From: UBA791 sp963602355
GTDB lineage: Bacteria > Cyanobacteriota > Vampirovibrionia > Gastranaerophilales > Gastranaerophilaceae
Direction of reading: 5' to 3'
NCBI GenBank assembly: GCA_963602355.1
Contig: CAVCIU010000009.1
Span: 1 to 41,398 of the forward strand
DNA length: 41,398 nt
Shown: piece by piece, positions 14,867 through 22,116 of the stretch
How the letters are laid out: each line of letters starts with the position of its first letter
How positions within the stretch are numbered: position 1 is the stretch's first letter
Made by a program: the position numbers and the translations under genes
Notes under the pieces: generated by a model
Database searches by the model: none
What the model was told of the DNA's origin: nothing
Seen by the model: the letters and a program-made list of their open reading frames with translations, nothing else

Positions 14867-15218
14867 TTTTTCATCTCATTGCAAACCTTGTCATACCTTT
14901 CATGTCATTCTGAAGCGTGCTTGGTGAATGATTTAGTTGGTTGGGTATATTCAGAATCTTACAAGCGACCGCATTATCCACTCACCAACCTCAGATTCCG
15001 TGTCGAGCACGGAATGACAATTCTACCCTCTGTTCACTCGCGCTGTCTTGCTCGTTCGCGTTACACTACGTTTCCTTTTATCCGTAAGGCATTAAACGGG
15101 ATAACATGCCTAACGGCTTAAAGTCAACTACGGAGACAGGCTCACAAGTTTCGCTACAGCTCAACTGTTCGCTTTGTCAAGTTCAGCATGACAGTATTTT
15201 ACTTTTTTTAATTAATTA
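14867..15218. repeat. Mosaic of intergenic palindromic repeats, no gene seen
   Basis: This 350-bp gap is less A+T-rich than its surroundings and has no credible gene. It contains imperfect palindromes of the kind dispersed between genes in many bacteria: ATTCTGAA ... TTCAGAAT (14904-14911 and 14950-14957); ATTCCGTG TCGAG CACGGAAT near 14995-15015, followed by TGACA; CCGTAAGGCAT ... ATGCCTAACGG (15082-15092 and 15106-15116, one mismatch); and TCAGCATGACAG near 15183-15194. The recurring GTCAT-CTGA and GGAATGACA ends suggest several copies of related elements inserted side by side. Short open frames here look spurious. Confidence 0.6.
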
Positions 15219-15758
15219 TTATATCAATGCTTTTATTGCTAACAAAATCAGCAACAATCCGGCGAAAATTTTCAAAATTTTTGTAGGGAATTTTTTTAAT
15301 GTGTTTCCTTCCCAAAAACCTAGCATTGTGTTTATAAAAGTTACTAGAGCGATTAGTGCAGAGGCTTTGAAGATTGAAACTCTTTCTAGTGCCAAGCCTG
15401 CCCCTGCTGCAAGTGCATCAATACTTGTTGCTATTGCAACTGCAAACAAACATTTTAAATCAAGGCATTTGATTTCTTCGCATTCGTCGTCAAGGGCATC
15501 TTTTATAATGTTCAAACCCAATAGCAAGAAGATTGCAAAAACAATCCATTTAGAAAATGGTTCTAAAAAATCTGTATAAGATGTCAGAATATAATAACCG
15601 ATAATTGGCATTATTCCTTGAAATACACCACAAAATGTAGCAAGTGAAAGTGAATTTTTTAATCTTTTTTCGTTAAAACACATTCCGTATGCAAAAGCTG
15701 CTGCTGTTGCATCGATTGAAAGTGCTATGGCTAAAAAAAGTATATCAATTAAATTCAA
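15219..15758 (-). CDS. mntP: MntP-family manganese efflux pump
   Basis: A small inner-membrane exporter of Mn2+. The 179-residue, six-helix protein has the two internal repeats of the family, each with a SID-A motif (ALSIDATAAAF at about 12-22 and ATSIDALAAG near 111-120). These aspartates are required in E. coli MntP. The start codon is TTG at 15758, with AGGTG 4 nt ahead. It overlaps the end of the DUF4127 gene by 14 bp, so it is co-transcribed and probably coupled. No yybP-ykoY riboswitch is seen because the gene is internal to the operon. Confidence 0.88.
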   Translation of the reverse strand: MNLIDILFLAIALSIDATAAAFAYGMCFNEKRLKNSLSLATFCGVFQGIMPIIGYYILTSYTDFLEPFSKWIVFAIFLLLGLNIIKDALDDECEEIKCLDLKCLFAVAIATSIDALAAGAGLALERVSIFKASALIALVTFINTMLGFWEGNTLKKFPTKILKIFAGLLLILLAIKALI

Positions 15759-17070
15759 CTTGCACCTCTATCTCAAATAATCTATTCCAAGGAAACGAAT
15801 ATTTTGCGTTGAAATCAACCTCAAAAACTTCTCTTAATCTATCTTCAAAAGGTTTCATTTCCTTATCTATTTTTGTTTCTGTAATTTGTTGTCTAACGTT
15901 TGCTTGATAAGCCCAATCGTCTAAAAATCTTATTAATTGTAGTTTTTTAAAATATTTATCAGAATATTTTTCCGTATTAAATTTAACCTTCATTGCGCAA
16001 AGCAAAGAGCCTAGAGTGTTTGCGCTAGTGTTCCAAGCACTATATCCATAAAAGTTTTCATCAACATTTTTTAGAACTTCGTTTGCAAAATTATTATCTG
16101 AACCGTTTGCAAATCTCACGTCTGCAATTGCGTAAGGTTTTTTAGGTAAAACCAATTTACCAATAAAAGGTTCTGTTGATTTTTTCATAACAATTTCGCC
16201 TTGATTATTTTTGAAATTGTTTACGATTAAAATAATATCAGCGTTTTCTTCTGTCGTAACTTCCATTCCGCCAAGTTCTATTTGAGATAAAACGCTACGT
16301 TCAATTGAAACATCTTCGTAGTTTGAAATTAAATGTTTTTGGCTATCCTCAAGAAATACTGGCGCAACTTTTATTTTTTTATCAATTGCTCTAGAAAATA
16401 GAGATAATGGGATTTCATCAGCGCCTGTCTTTGTGAAACCTCCTAATTTCTCCAACTCTTGCGCTTCTTTTACGTTCAAGCCGTATTCTGCGCAATCGTC
16501 TTTTGAAAATACAAGTGTTTTGAAAAGACCTTCCTTTTCCCAATCTAAATAAATCTTATTTATTTCAAAATTTCTTTTTCTTGTTGATAAGTAATCGTCT
16601 AAAATCTCTTGTGGTACATCAGTTTCGGCTGAGCCATTTTTATGCAAGTTGAAAGAGTATTCAAAAATTTTCTTTCCGTATTTATTCCAATATTCTTTTT
16701 CTTCTTGATTTACATTATTATTAGAAATTCTTATAATGCTAGAAAATGCGTGAATTTCAGCCTCTTTTGATTTTAGAATTTCTTTTAAATTATTTATTCT
16801 ATTTTTTATTTCATCAAAAGTCGCAGGACTTCTGCGAGAAGGAATAAGTCCGCCATACGCAATAGTATCAAGTGATAAAACCATTTTATCCATTTTAGGT
16901 AAATCTTTTAACCAGTTCAAAATACCTTCTATATCGGCATTTTTTGTCAAATCGCCTAAAAGTTTTCTATCTGGAAGATAGAGTTCAATGTTTTTATCAA
17001 TGTTTGCTATGTCTTGAATTAGGTTGTAGCAAACAGGTCTATTGTCGATTGGAATAATACAAATTTTCAT
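15745..17070 (-). CDS. DUF4127 family protein
   Basis: The 441-residue protein begins ICIIPIDNRPVCYN, the signature opening of DUF4127, and continues with LYLPDRKLLGD and SLDTIAYGGLIPSRRSP. The later block ADVRFANGSDN is also typical. No biochemical role is established for the family to my knowledge. Members are usually about 500 residues, so this one is somewhat short, mostly at the C-terminus. There is no signal peptide. The start lacks a Shine-Dalgarno but has TAAACT 6 nt upstream. It is first in a two-gene unit with mntP. Confidence 0.85.
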   Translation of the reverse strand: MKICIIPIDNRPVCYNLIQDIANIDKNIELYLPDRKLLGDLTKNADIEGILNWLKDLPKMDKMVLSLDTIAYGGLIPSRRSPATFDEIKNRINNLKEILKSKEAEIHAFSSIIRISNNNVNQEEKEYWNKYGKKIFEYSFNLHKNGSAETDVPQEILDDYLSTRKRNFEINKIYLDWEKEGLFKTLVFSKDDCAEYGLNVKEAQELEKLGGFTKTGADEIPLSLFSRAIDKKIKVAPVFLEDSQKHLISNYEDVSIERSVLSQIELGGMEVTTEENADIILIVNNFKNNQGEIVMKKSTEPFIGKLVLPKKPYAIADVRFANGSDNNFANEVLKNVDENFYGYSAWNTSANTLGSLLCAMKVKFNTEKYSDKYFKKLQLIRFLDDWAYQANVRQQITETKIDKEMKPFEDRLREVFEVDFNAKYSFPWNRLFEIEVQVEFN

Positions 17071-17076
17071 AAGAAA

Positions 17077-17082
17077 AGTTTA
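17077..17082 (-). promoter_or_regulatory. -10-like element of a leaderless DUF4127 transcript
   Basis: On the minus strand TAAACT (17082-17077) ends exactly 6 nt before the ATG at 17070. No Shine-Dalgarno and no clear -35 are present. The divergent gene at 17156 shows the same spacing on the other strand. Confidence 0.4.
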
Positions 17083-17143
17083 CTACACATTTTACTTAAA
17101 GTATATATTCTTTACATTTTGGAAATTTTCATTAAAAGAAATG

Positions 17144-17149
17144 TATAAT
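17144..17149 (+). promoter_or_regulatory. -10 element, leaderless
   Basis: TATAAT at 17144-17149, preceded by TG, ends 6 nt before the ATG at 17156. TTGGAA at 17119-17124 is a possible but widely spaced -35. No Shine-Dalgarno is present. Confidence 0.5.
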
Positions 17150-17155
17150 TATATT

Positions 17156-17791
17156 ATGAAAAAGTTAATCGTTTCAATTTTTATATTCTTTTTTGCAACT
17201 GTAAACATAGGTTTTACAGCGACAGATAGTGCAACTGGCGAAATTAGAAGAGGATATTTAGGTACATTGCCAGATCTTACTCAAAGATTTGATAAGCAAC
17301 GTTCTCAGCTTGCTCGTCCTGCATTTGACAATGTTGAAACATTTAGAGACAAAAACGAATTAAAACCTGTTCCTCGTGATAATCCAGCATATATAGATTT
17401 GATTATCAAAAGACAAAAAATTTCACCTTATACAAAAGACATTAATGATGCTATACCTCTTGTAGAATCAATGATTGAGGCTATTAATCGTGATATGAAT
17501 ATTCAAAGATTTGTCGCTCGTGTAAATACCTTCAATGATTGGATGAGCTATTTCAAATCTAAATACAAGGATAGACCAGAAGCTTATTACATTTCTTTCC
17601 AAAAGCTTGTAGAAATTGATTTTCAATCACATTATCTTGCTGCAATCAAATATGAATCACGTTTGTATAATCCATATCTTCCATATAGTGCAGAGGGCGC
17701 AATTTACAGTCCAGAGGCTATTAGAAAACAAACGTCAGCACTTCTTTCTGAGTTAGAAAAAACTTTGGTTATATTGAAAGAGGTTAATTAA
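17156..17791 (+). CDS. Hypothetical exported protein
   Basis: The frame is open from 17042, but the start is set at 17156 because it begins a signal peptide (MKKLIVSIFIFFFATVNIGF, then TA) and sits 6 nt behind TATAAT. The mature part (about 190 residues) is soluble, charged and largely helical, with no recognised domain. It is predicted to be periplasmic or outer-membrane associated. It is followed by the J-domain gene after 42 bp. Confidence 0.8.
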   Translation: MKKLIVSIFIFFFATVNIGFTATDSATGEIRRGYLGTLPDLTQRFDKQRSQLARPAFDNVETFRDKNELKPVPRDNPAYIDLIIKRQKISPYTKDINDAIPLVESMIEAINRDMNIQRFVARVNTFNDWMSYFKSKYKDRPEAYYISFQKLVEIDFQSHYLAAIKYESRLYNPYLPYSAEGAIYSPEAIRKQTSALLSELEKTLVILKEVN

Positions 17792-17799
17792 AAAGGCTA

Positions 17800-17827
17800 T
17801 TGTTTTTTTGTAAAAAGCCTGTATGAT
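17800..17827 (+). promoter_or_regulatory. Promoter of the J-domain gene, leaderless
   Basis: TTGTTT (17800-17805), a 16-bp spacer, and TATGAT (17822-17827), ending 6 nt before the ATG at 17834. No Shine-Dalgarno is present. Confidence 0.5.
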
Positions 17828-17833
17828 AAATAT

Positions 17834-18877
17834 ATGGACATAAAGGTTAATTACTACGAGATTTTAGGAGTTGATATTTCAGCTGAGTCGGCTGAAATTA
17901 AATCTGCGTATAGAAAATTAGCCCGTCAATATCACCCTGATGTTTGTGGTAATGACGAAGAAAGTGTTGCAAAATTCAAAAAAATAACAGAAGCATATGA
18001 AGTTTTGAGTGATTCTGCTCAAAAACAAAAATATGACATGCTAAAAGGTATTATTGCTGAAAGAAAGGCACGTCAAGAAAGAATTAATGCTGAAAAAGCT
18101 CGTGAAGCAAAAGAAGCTTCTCAAAAAAAAGAAGCAGATAAAGCATACAAACAAGCTCGAGAACACGACAAACAACAAGGTTTTTCAAATGTTTTAAACG
18201 ATATTTTAGGAGGTTTAAAACATAAACAATCTTCAAGACCAAAACAAAAACCTAAAAAGGAAGCTCCAAAAAATGGTGATGACATAACTTGCGAAGTTAT
18301 GCTTACAATGCTTGAATCCATCAATGGTTGCAACAAAACCGTTAATATTCTTGTAACAGAACCTTGCAAAGCTTGTAATGGTAGAAAATTTATTAACCAA
18401 ACACAATGCAGAGCTTGTAACGGAAAAGGCGAAGAACATAACCACAAAAAAATTACTGTAAAAATTCCTCCAGCTGTAAAACATGGTTCAAAAATTCGTA
18501 TTCCAAATGAAGGTAACAAGGGTATCAATGGTGGTAAAAATGGCGATTTGTATTTGAATGTACAAATCGAAAATAGTGATATTTACAAATACGACGGGTT
18601 AAATATTAATTATACTCTTGTTATTCCTCCGCAAGATGCTGTTTTAGGTTCAACTCAAGAAATTGTAGTGCCAGACGGCAAAGTGTCTATGAAGGTTATG
18701 GCAGGTACTTCTCAAGGTCAAAAATATCGTCTTGCAAATCAAGGTTTGAAAAAAGGTAACAAGACAGGAGATTTAATCGTTACTATTAAAATTGATATTC
18801 CTAAAGATTTGTCAAAGGAAGAAAAAGATTTGTACAAAAAGCTTCAAGAGCTTGCAAATAAGGAAACTGTTAAATAA
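17834..18877 (+). CDS. DnaJ-type co-chaperone with a half zinc finger
   Basis: J-domain proteins stimulate the ATPase of DnaK. The 347-residue protein has an N-terminal J domain with HPD at 34-36 and a Lys/Glu/Gln-rich linker (about 70-155) in place of a Gly/Phe region. A cysteine-rich insert has only two CxxCxG motifs (C178-C181 and C192-C195), against four in classical DnaJ. The C-terminal substrate domains carry VKIPPAVKHGSKIRI and PDGKVSMKVMAGTSQGQKYRL. It is thus between DnaJ and CbpA in type. Its stop overlaps queE (TAATG). Confidence 0.9.
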   Translation: MDIKVNYYEILGVDISAESAEIKSAYRKLARQYHPDVCGNDEESVAKFKKITEAYEVLSDSAQKQKYDMLKGIIAERKARQERINAEKAREAKEASQKKEADKAYKQAREHDKQQGFSNVLNDILGGLKHKQSSRPKQKPKKEAPKNGDDITCEVMLTMLESINGCNKTVNILVTEPCKACNGRKFINQTQCRACNGKGEEHNHKKITVKIPPAVKHGSKIRIPNEGNKGINGGKNGDLYLNVQIENSDIYKYDGLNINYTLVIPPQDAVLGSTQEIVVPDGKVSMKVMAGTSQGQKYRLANQGLKKGNKTGDLIVTIKIDIPKDLSKEEKDLYKKLQELANKETVK

Positions 18878-19593
18878 TGAAAGCGAAAGTAAAAGAAATA
18901 TTTATTTCAACTCAAGGCGAAGGTCCTTTTGTCGGTCATAAACAAATGTTCATAAGATTTTGTGGTTGCAATCTGAGATGTAATTATTGCGATACTGATT
19001 TTGATGTAAAAGATTGTATGGAATTTACTCCAGACGAATTGTTAGAAAAAATCAAAACTTATGAAGGTTTTGACAAAATTCATTCAATTTCTTTGACAGG
19101 TGGTGAACCTCTTTTATGGGTTGATTTCTTATCAGAATTTTTGACAAAAGTTAAAAAGCCTATTTATCTTGAAACAAATGCGACTGTTACAAAAGGGCTA
19201 GAAAAAGTTTTTGATAATATTGATTACGTTTCAGCTGATATAAAATTACCTTCATCATCTGGTATTAAAAATTCTTTTGAATTACATGACGAATTTTTTA
19301 AGGCTGTTAAAAATGCAATAATAAATTGTGCAATGACAAAGCAGTATGATTGTTACAAACAAAGACTTTTTGCAAAAATCGTTTTTGATGAAAATATTAC
19401 TGATGAAGAAATTAAAAAGAGTGTTGAATTAGCCAAAAAATATGATTTTCAAATCGTTCTTCAACCAAAAATGAATGGAATGAAATTAGAAATTCCTACT
19501 CCTGTTATTGAAAATGTTTTTGATAAATTTTTAAATGAATATGAAAATGTTAGACTAATTCCGCAAGTTCATAAATTTTTAAATATTGAATAA
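18877..19593 (+). CDS. queE: 7-carboxy-7-deazaguanine synthase QueE
   Basis: A radical SAM enzyme that contracts 6-carboxytetrahydropterin to 7-carboxy-7-deazaguanine in queuosine synthesis, directly after the QueD step. The 238-residue protein has FISTQGEGPFVGHK at the N-terminus and the iron-sulfur motif CX3CX2C at C31, C35 and C38, then SLTGGEPLLW. Its start overlaps the J-domain gene stop by one base. queD is at 11136-11498 on the other strand. Confidence 0.95.
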   Translation: MKAKVKEIFISTQGEGPFVGHKQMFIRFCGCNLRCNYCDTDFDVKDCMEFTPDELLEKIKTYEGFDKIHSISLTGGEPLLWVDFLSEFLTKVKKPIYLETNATVTKGLEKVFDNIDYVSADIKLPSSSGIKNSFELHDEFFKAVKNAIINCAMTKQYDCYKQRLFAKIVFDENITDEEIKKSVELAKKYDFQIVLQPKMNGMKLEIPTPVIENVFDKFLNEYENVRLIPQVHKFLNIE

Positions 19594-19595
19594 TT

Positions 19596-19844
19596 TTACT
19601 CTTCAATAATTTCGTAAAGTTCGCTTGCTTGTTGAATGCTAACGTTTCCTGTTGGAATTGTTAAAACCTTCACGACAACATTTTTGTTTGCGTATTCGAT
19701 TTTAATAATATCACCAACTTTTAATGTTTTAGCGGGTTTTGCAATGTTGCCGTTTACGTAAACTCTTCCTGTATCAGATATTTCGTTTGCTACAGTTCTT
19801 CTCTTTATTAGTCTTGAAACCTTTAAAAATTTATCTAATCTCAA
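19596..19844 (-). CDS. S4-domain RNA-binding protein (RqcP/HslR-like)
   Basis: The 82-residue protein is almost entirely an S4 domain: MRLDKFLKVSRLIKRRTVAN, then GRVYVNGNIAKPAKTLKVGD. Small S4 proteins of this type include RqcP (YabO), which works with RqcH in ribosome-associated quality control, and Hsp15. The lack of a long basic C-terminal tail favours RqcP. The start is TTG at 19844 with AAAAGGA upstream. It is convergent with queE with only 2 bp between stops. Confidence 0.88.
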   Translation of the reverse strand: MRLDKFLKVSRLIKRRTVANEISDTGRVYVNGNIAKPAKTLKVGDIIKIEYANKNVVVKVLTIPTGNVSIQQASELYEIIEE

Positions 19845-19935
19845 AATTTTTTCCTTTTAATGTATACATATGATTGATTTTTTTTCTATTGTATTATAAC
19901 ATATAAAATTATTAAGAGAAAAGGAATAATAATTA

Positions 19936-21294
19936 ATGGACGGTATAGTCAGTACCCTGTTTAAGTTTTTTATAATCGCATTTTTACTATTTACAAATGC
20001 TTTTTTTGTAGCTGTTGAATTTTCGCTTGTTAAAGTAAGAAAAACAAGAATGGAAGAGTTGGCTAAACAAGGCAACAAAACGGCAGATTTAGTTCTTAAA
20101 CAAATTTCAGATATAGACAGAGTTGTGGGTGTTGCTCAATTCGGTGTAACAATTGCAAGTATCGCAATTGGTTGGGTTGGCGAAGCTACGATTGTATCAA
20201 TTATACAATCTATGTTTAGCATAATTCCTCATGGTTCACAAATTGTTGCTTTACATACTGTATCTTCAATTATTTCATTCCTACTTGTTACATTCTTACA
20301 TGTTTCATTGGGTGAACAAGTTCCAAAATTGATTTCATTGCAATATACAGACGAAACAGCTTTGTTTATTGCAAAACCAACACACTTGATTGCTGTTGTG
20401 TTTAATCCATTTGTTGCATTACTAAATGGTTTCTGTAATTTCGTATTGAAATTAATGAAAATTGAAAGACCAAAAGAATCTTTCGCTCATTCTACTGAAG
20501 AACTTGATATGCTTGTTGATGCAAGTTTTAAAGAAGGTGTACTTAACGAAACAGAAAAAGATATTTTACATAATGCGTTCAAATTCTCAGATTTGACTGC
20601 AAAACAAGTTATGATACCTAGAACAGACTTGATTTGTTTGCCAAAAAATATTACTTTTGACGAATTGAAAAAATTTACTGTAGAAAATCAATATACAAGA
20701 TATCCGATTTATGGCGATGATATTGACGATATCGTAGGATTTTTACACGTTAAAGATATTTACGCATGCAATGTTAATAATGACGAATTTAAGATTGAAA
20801 ACCTTTTGAGACCAATCCTTTGCGTTCCAGAAACAATCACAATGGATAACATTATTATCGAATTTAAAAAACAACAAGCTCAAATTGCGATTGTTGTTGA
20901 TGAATTCGGTGGTACAGCTGGTTTGATTACACTTGAAGACGTATTTGAAGAAATTTTCGGTGAAGTTCAAGACGAATTTGACGAAGAAGAAGAATTAGAT
21001 ATTAAAAAATTAGATGAAAATATTTACCTTGCAAATGCAATGGTTAGACTTGACGAAATGGCAGAATTCTTTGACATAGACGAAGAATTGTTTGAAGAAG
21101 AAGACGTTGATACAATCGGCGGTGTCGTTTTAAAAGTCTTGGGTAGAATTGCACAAGTTAATGACTCTATTGAATGGAAAAATCTTACTCTTACTGTTAA
21201 AGAAGTTGACGGTGTAAGAATTACAAAATTGTTGGTTGTAGTTAGAGAACCATTCCAAGTAGAAGAACATACAGAAGAAGAAGCTAAGGGATAG
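19936..21294 (+). CDS. CNNM/CBS/CorC-HlyC membrane protein (hemolysin C-like family)
   Basis: A likely divalent-cation transporter or regulator of the CNNM (DUF21) family. The 452-residue protein has an N-terminal membrane domain (about 1-190) with the GWVGEATI and LHVSLGEQVPK blocks, two CBS domains (about 210-330, with QVMIPRTDL and DEFGGTAGLITLEDVFEEIFGE), and a CorC_HlyC FAD-like C-terminal domain (about 350-440). Very acidic stretches (DEFDEEEELD) join the domains. AAAGGAA precedes the ATG. It probably shares a promoter region with the divergent S4 gene. Confidence 0.92.
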   Translation: MDGIVSTLFKFFIIAFLLFTNAFFVAVEFSLVKVRKTRMEELAKQGNKTADLVLKQISDIDRVVGVAQFGVTIASIAIGWVGEATIVSIIQSMFSIIPHGSQIVALHTVSSIISFLLVTFLHVSLGEQVPKLISLQYTDETALFIAKPTHLIAVVFNPFVALLNGFCNFVLKLMKIERPKESFAHSTEELDMLVDASFKEGVLNETEKDILHNAFKFSDLTAKQVMIPRTDLICLPKNITFDELKKFTVENQYTRYPIYGDDIDDIVGFLHVKDIYACNVNNDEFKIENLLRPILCVPETITMDNIIIEFKKQQAQIAIVVDEFGGTAGLITLEDVFEEIFGEVQDEFDEEEELDIKKLDENIYLANAMVRLDEMAEFFDIDEELFEEEDVDTIGGVVLKVLGRIAQVNDSIEWKNLTLTVKEVDGVRITKLLVVVREPFQVEEHTEEEAKG

Positions 21295-21357
21295 TACCTA
21301 TCACTTCCGTCCCACATCAGATTTACTAAGTAATTGGTGGCAAAGGAGGTGATGCAA

Positions 21358-21432
21358 ATGACAACAGAACAAACAAAAGCTGCCATAATAGCAGTTATAG
21401 CAGCTTTAAATTTTGTCTTAAGTTTGTTATAG
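21358..21432 (+). CDS. 24-aa hydrophobic peptide with a perfect Shine-Dalgarno
   Basis: AAAGGAGGTGAT (21342-21353) is a 12-base perfect match to the complement of the usual 16S rRNA 3' end, 8 nt (from GGAGG) before the ATG. The frame encodes MTTEQTK, then one hydrophobic helix (AAIIAVIAALNFVLSLL), and stops with TAG at 21430. A strong hairpin follows 10 bp later. The helix resembles the first transmembrane segment of phage holins, or a type I toxin peptide. It follows the CNNM gene by 63 bp. Function unknown. Confidence 0.65.
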   Translation: MTTEQTKAAIIAVIAALNFVLSLL

Positions 21433-21442
21433 GGTACTAAGT

Positions 21443-21477
21443 CTAGCTCTAAGGAAGTCAGATTTCTTTAGGGCTAG
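21443..21477 (+). terminator. Strong hairpin behind the 24-aa peptide
   Basis: CTAGCTCTAAGGAA (21443-21456) pairs along its whole length with 21464-21477 (12 Watson-Crick and two G-U pairs) over a 7-base loop. The tail CCCCTATGTCTTT is not a classical T-tract, so termination is likely but not certain. The G-U pairs form on the plus-strand RNA. Confidence 0.65.
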
Positions 21478-21531
21478 CCCCTATGTCTTTATTATTTACG
21501 ATTTTTATACTGTTGTCAAGGGTTTGCTATT

Positions 21532-21852
21532 TTATCCCTCTTCAATTTTGGGCAAATACTTTTGCCATGTTTCATCAAGGTTTTTGATAAAGATGTGTGC
21601 ATCAATTACATCATCTGAGGAAATGTTTGGTCTGTTGTTTTTTTCTAAAATCAAATCTTCTCTTTTTTCGACTTTTAAGTTATTCAAGCCTAAAAACGAA
21701 TACCCAAAATCTTTTCCGCAATGTTGGCAAGTTAATTTTATAACCAAAAGTTGAGGTTCTTCACGAATAATTTCAACAGAATTATCGTCAAAATCCTCTT
21801 TACATCTTGAGCAACATAAATCTTTAAATAATAGGCTGAAATCCTTGTCCAT
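21532..21852 (-). CDS. Zinc-ribbon protein, hypothetical
   Basis: The 106-residue protein has CSRC (about 14-17) and CQHC (about 42-45), spaced as a treble-clef or rubredoxin-like zinc ribbon, then a helical C-terminal half with no known motif. It has no signal peptide or membrane segment. It is probably a nucleic-acid or protein-binding adaptor, but the family is not recognised. It is divergent from the 31-aa membrane peptide gene and shares its upstream region. Confidence 0.75.
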   Translation of the reverse strand: MDKDFSLLFKDLCCSRCKEDFDDNSVEIIREEPQLLVIKLTCQHCGKDFGYSFLGLNNLKVEKREDLILEKNNRPNISSDDVIDAHIFIKNLDETWQKYLPKIEEG

Positions 21853-21912
21853 AGTGGTTTTAATTGTATATTAAACACGTTATAAATGCAATTACATGTG
21901 GAACTTATATAG

Positions 21913-21931
21913 TGTACACCGAAAGTGTACA
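21913..21931 (+). promoter_or_regulatory. Inverted repeat touching the ribosome binding site of the 31-aa gene
   Basis: TGTACAC (21913-21919) pairs with GTGTACA (21925-21931) over CGAAA. The right arm ends on the first base of the AGGAG ribosome binding site (21931-21935), and TATATA lies just upstream (21906-21911). It could be a repressor site or an RNA hairpin limiting translation. Confidence 0.5.
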
Positions 21932-21943
21932 GGAGCGCCATAC

Positions 21944-22039
21944 ATGTTACCCATCACTTTAATCGTTTTAGGATTTATTGTTTACTCAGCATGCGTAATT
22001 ATCCCTAGCATCTGGGAAGAATTATCTGCTAAAAACTAG
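21944..22039 (+). CDS. 31-aa single-pass membrane peptide
   Basis: AGGAG at 21931-21935 lies 8 nt before the ATG. The 31 codons encode a transmembrane helix (LPITLIVLGFIVYSACVIIP), then a polar tail SIWEELSAKN, and a TAG stop. Size and shape resemble accessory subunits of membrane complexes (compare KdpF, CydX and cyanobacterial Pet/Psb peptides), but no specific family is recognised. It stands alone, 77 bp before rsmH. Confidence 0.6.
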   Translation: MLPITLIVLGFIVYSACVIIPSIWEELSAKN

Positions 22040-22104
22040 ACATTAAATCAAAACGGTAAAAATTTTATTCTGACCAAAAATCAATTTGGGCAGAGATTTT
22101 GTGT

Positions 22105-22110
22105 TAAAAT
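22105..22110 (+). promoter_or_regulatory. -10 element of a leaderless rsmH transcript
   Basis: TAAAAT at 22105-22110 ends exactly 6 nt before the rsmH ATG, with no Shine-Dalgarno. The -35 is unclear. This would be the main promoter of the division/cell-wall cluster. Confidence 0.5.
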
Positions 22111-22116
22111 TTTCTT

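Noticed and set aside
14867..15121. Short open frames in the repeat mosaic
   Set aside because: They run through palindromic repeats, have no ribosome binding site and no plausible protein composition.
17042..17155. Upstream start of the exported protein
   Set aside because: It would bury the signal peptide inside the protein and overlap the divergent gene and its promoter.
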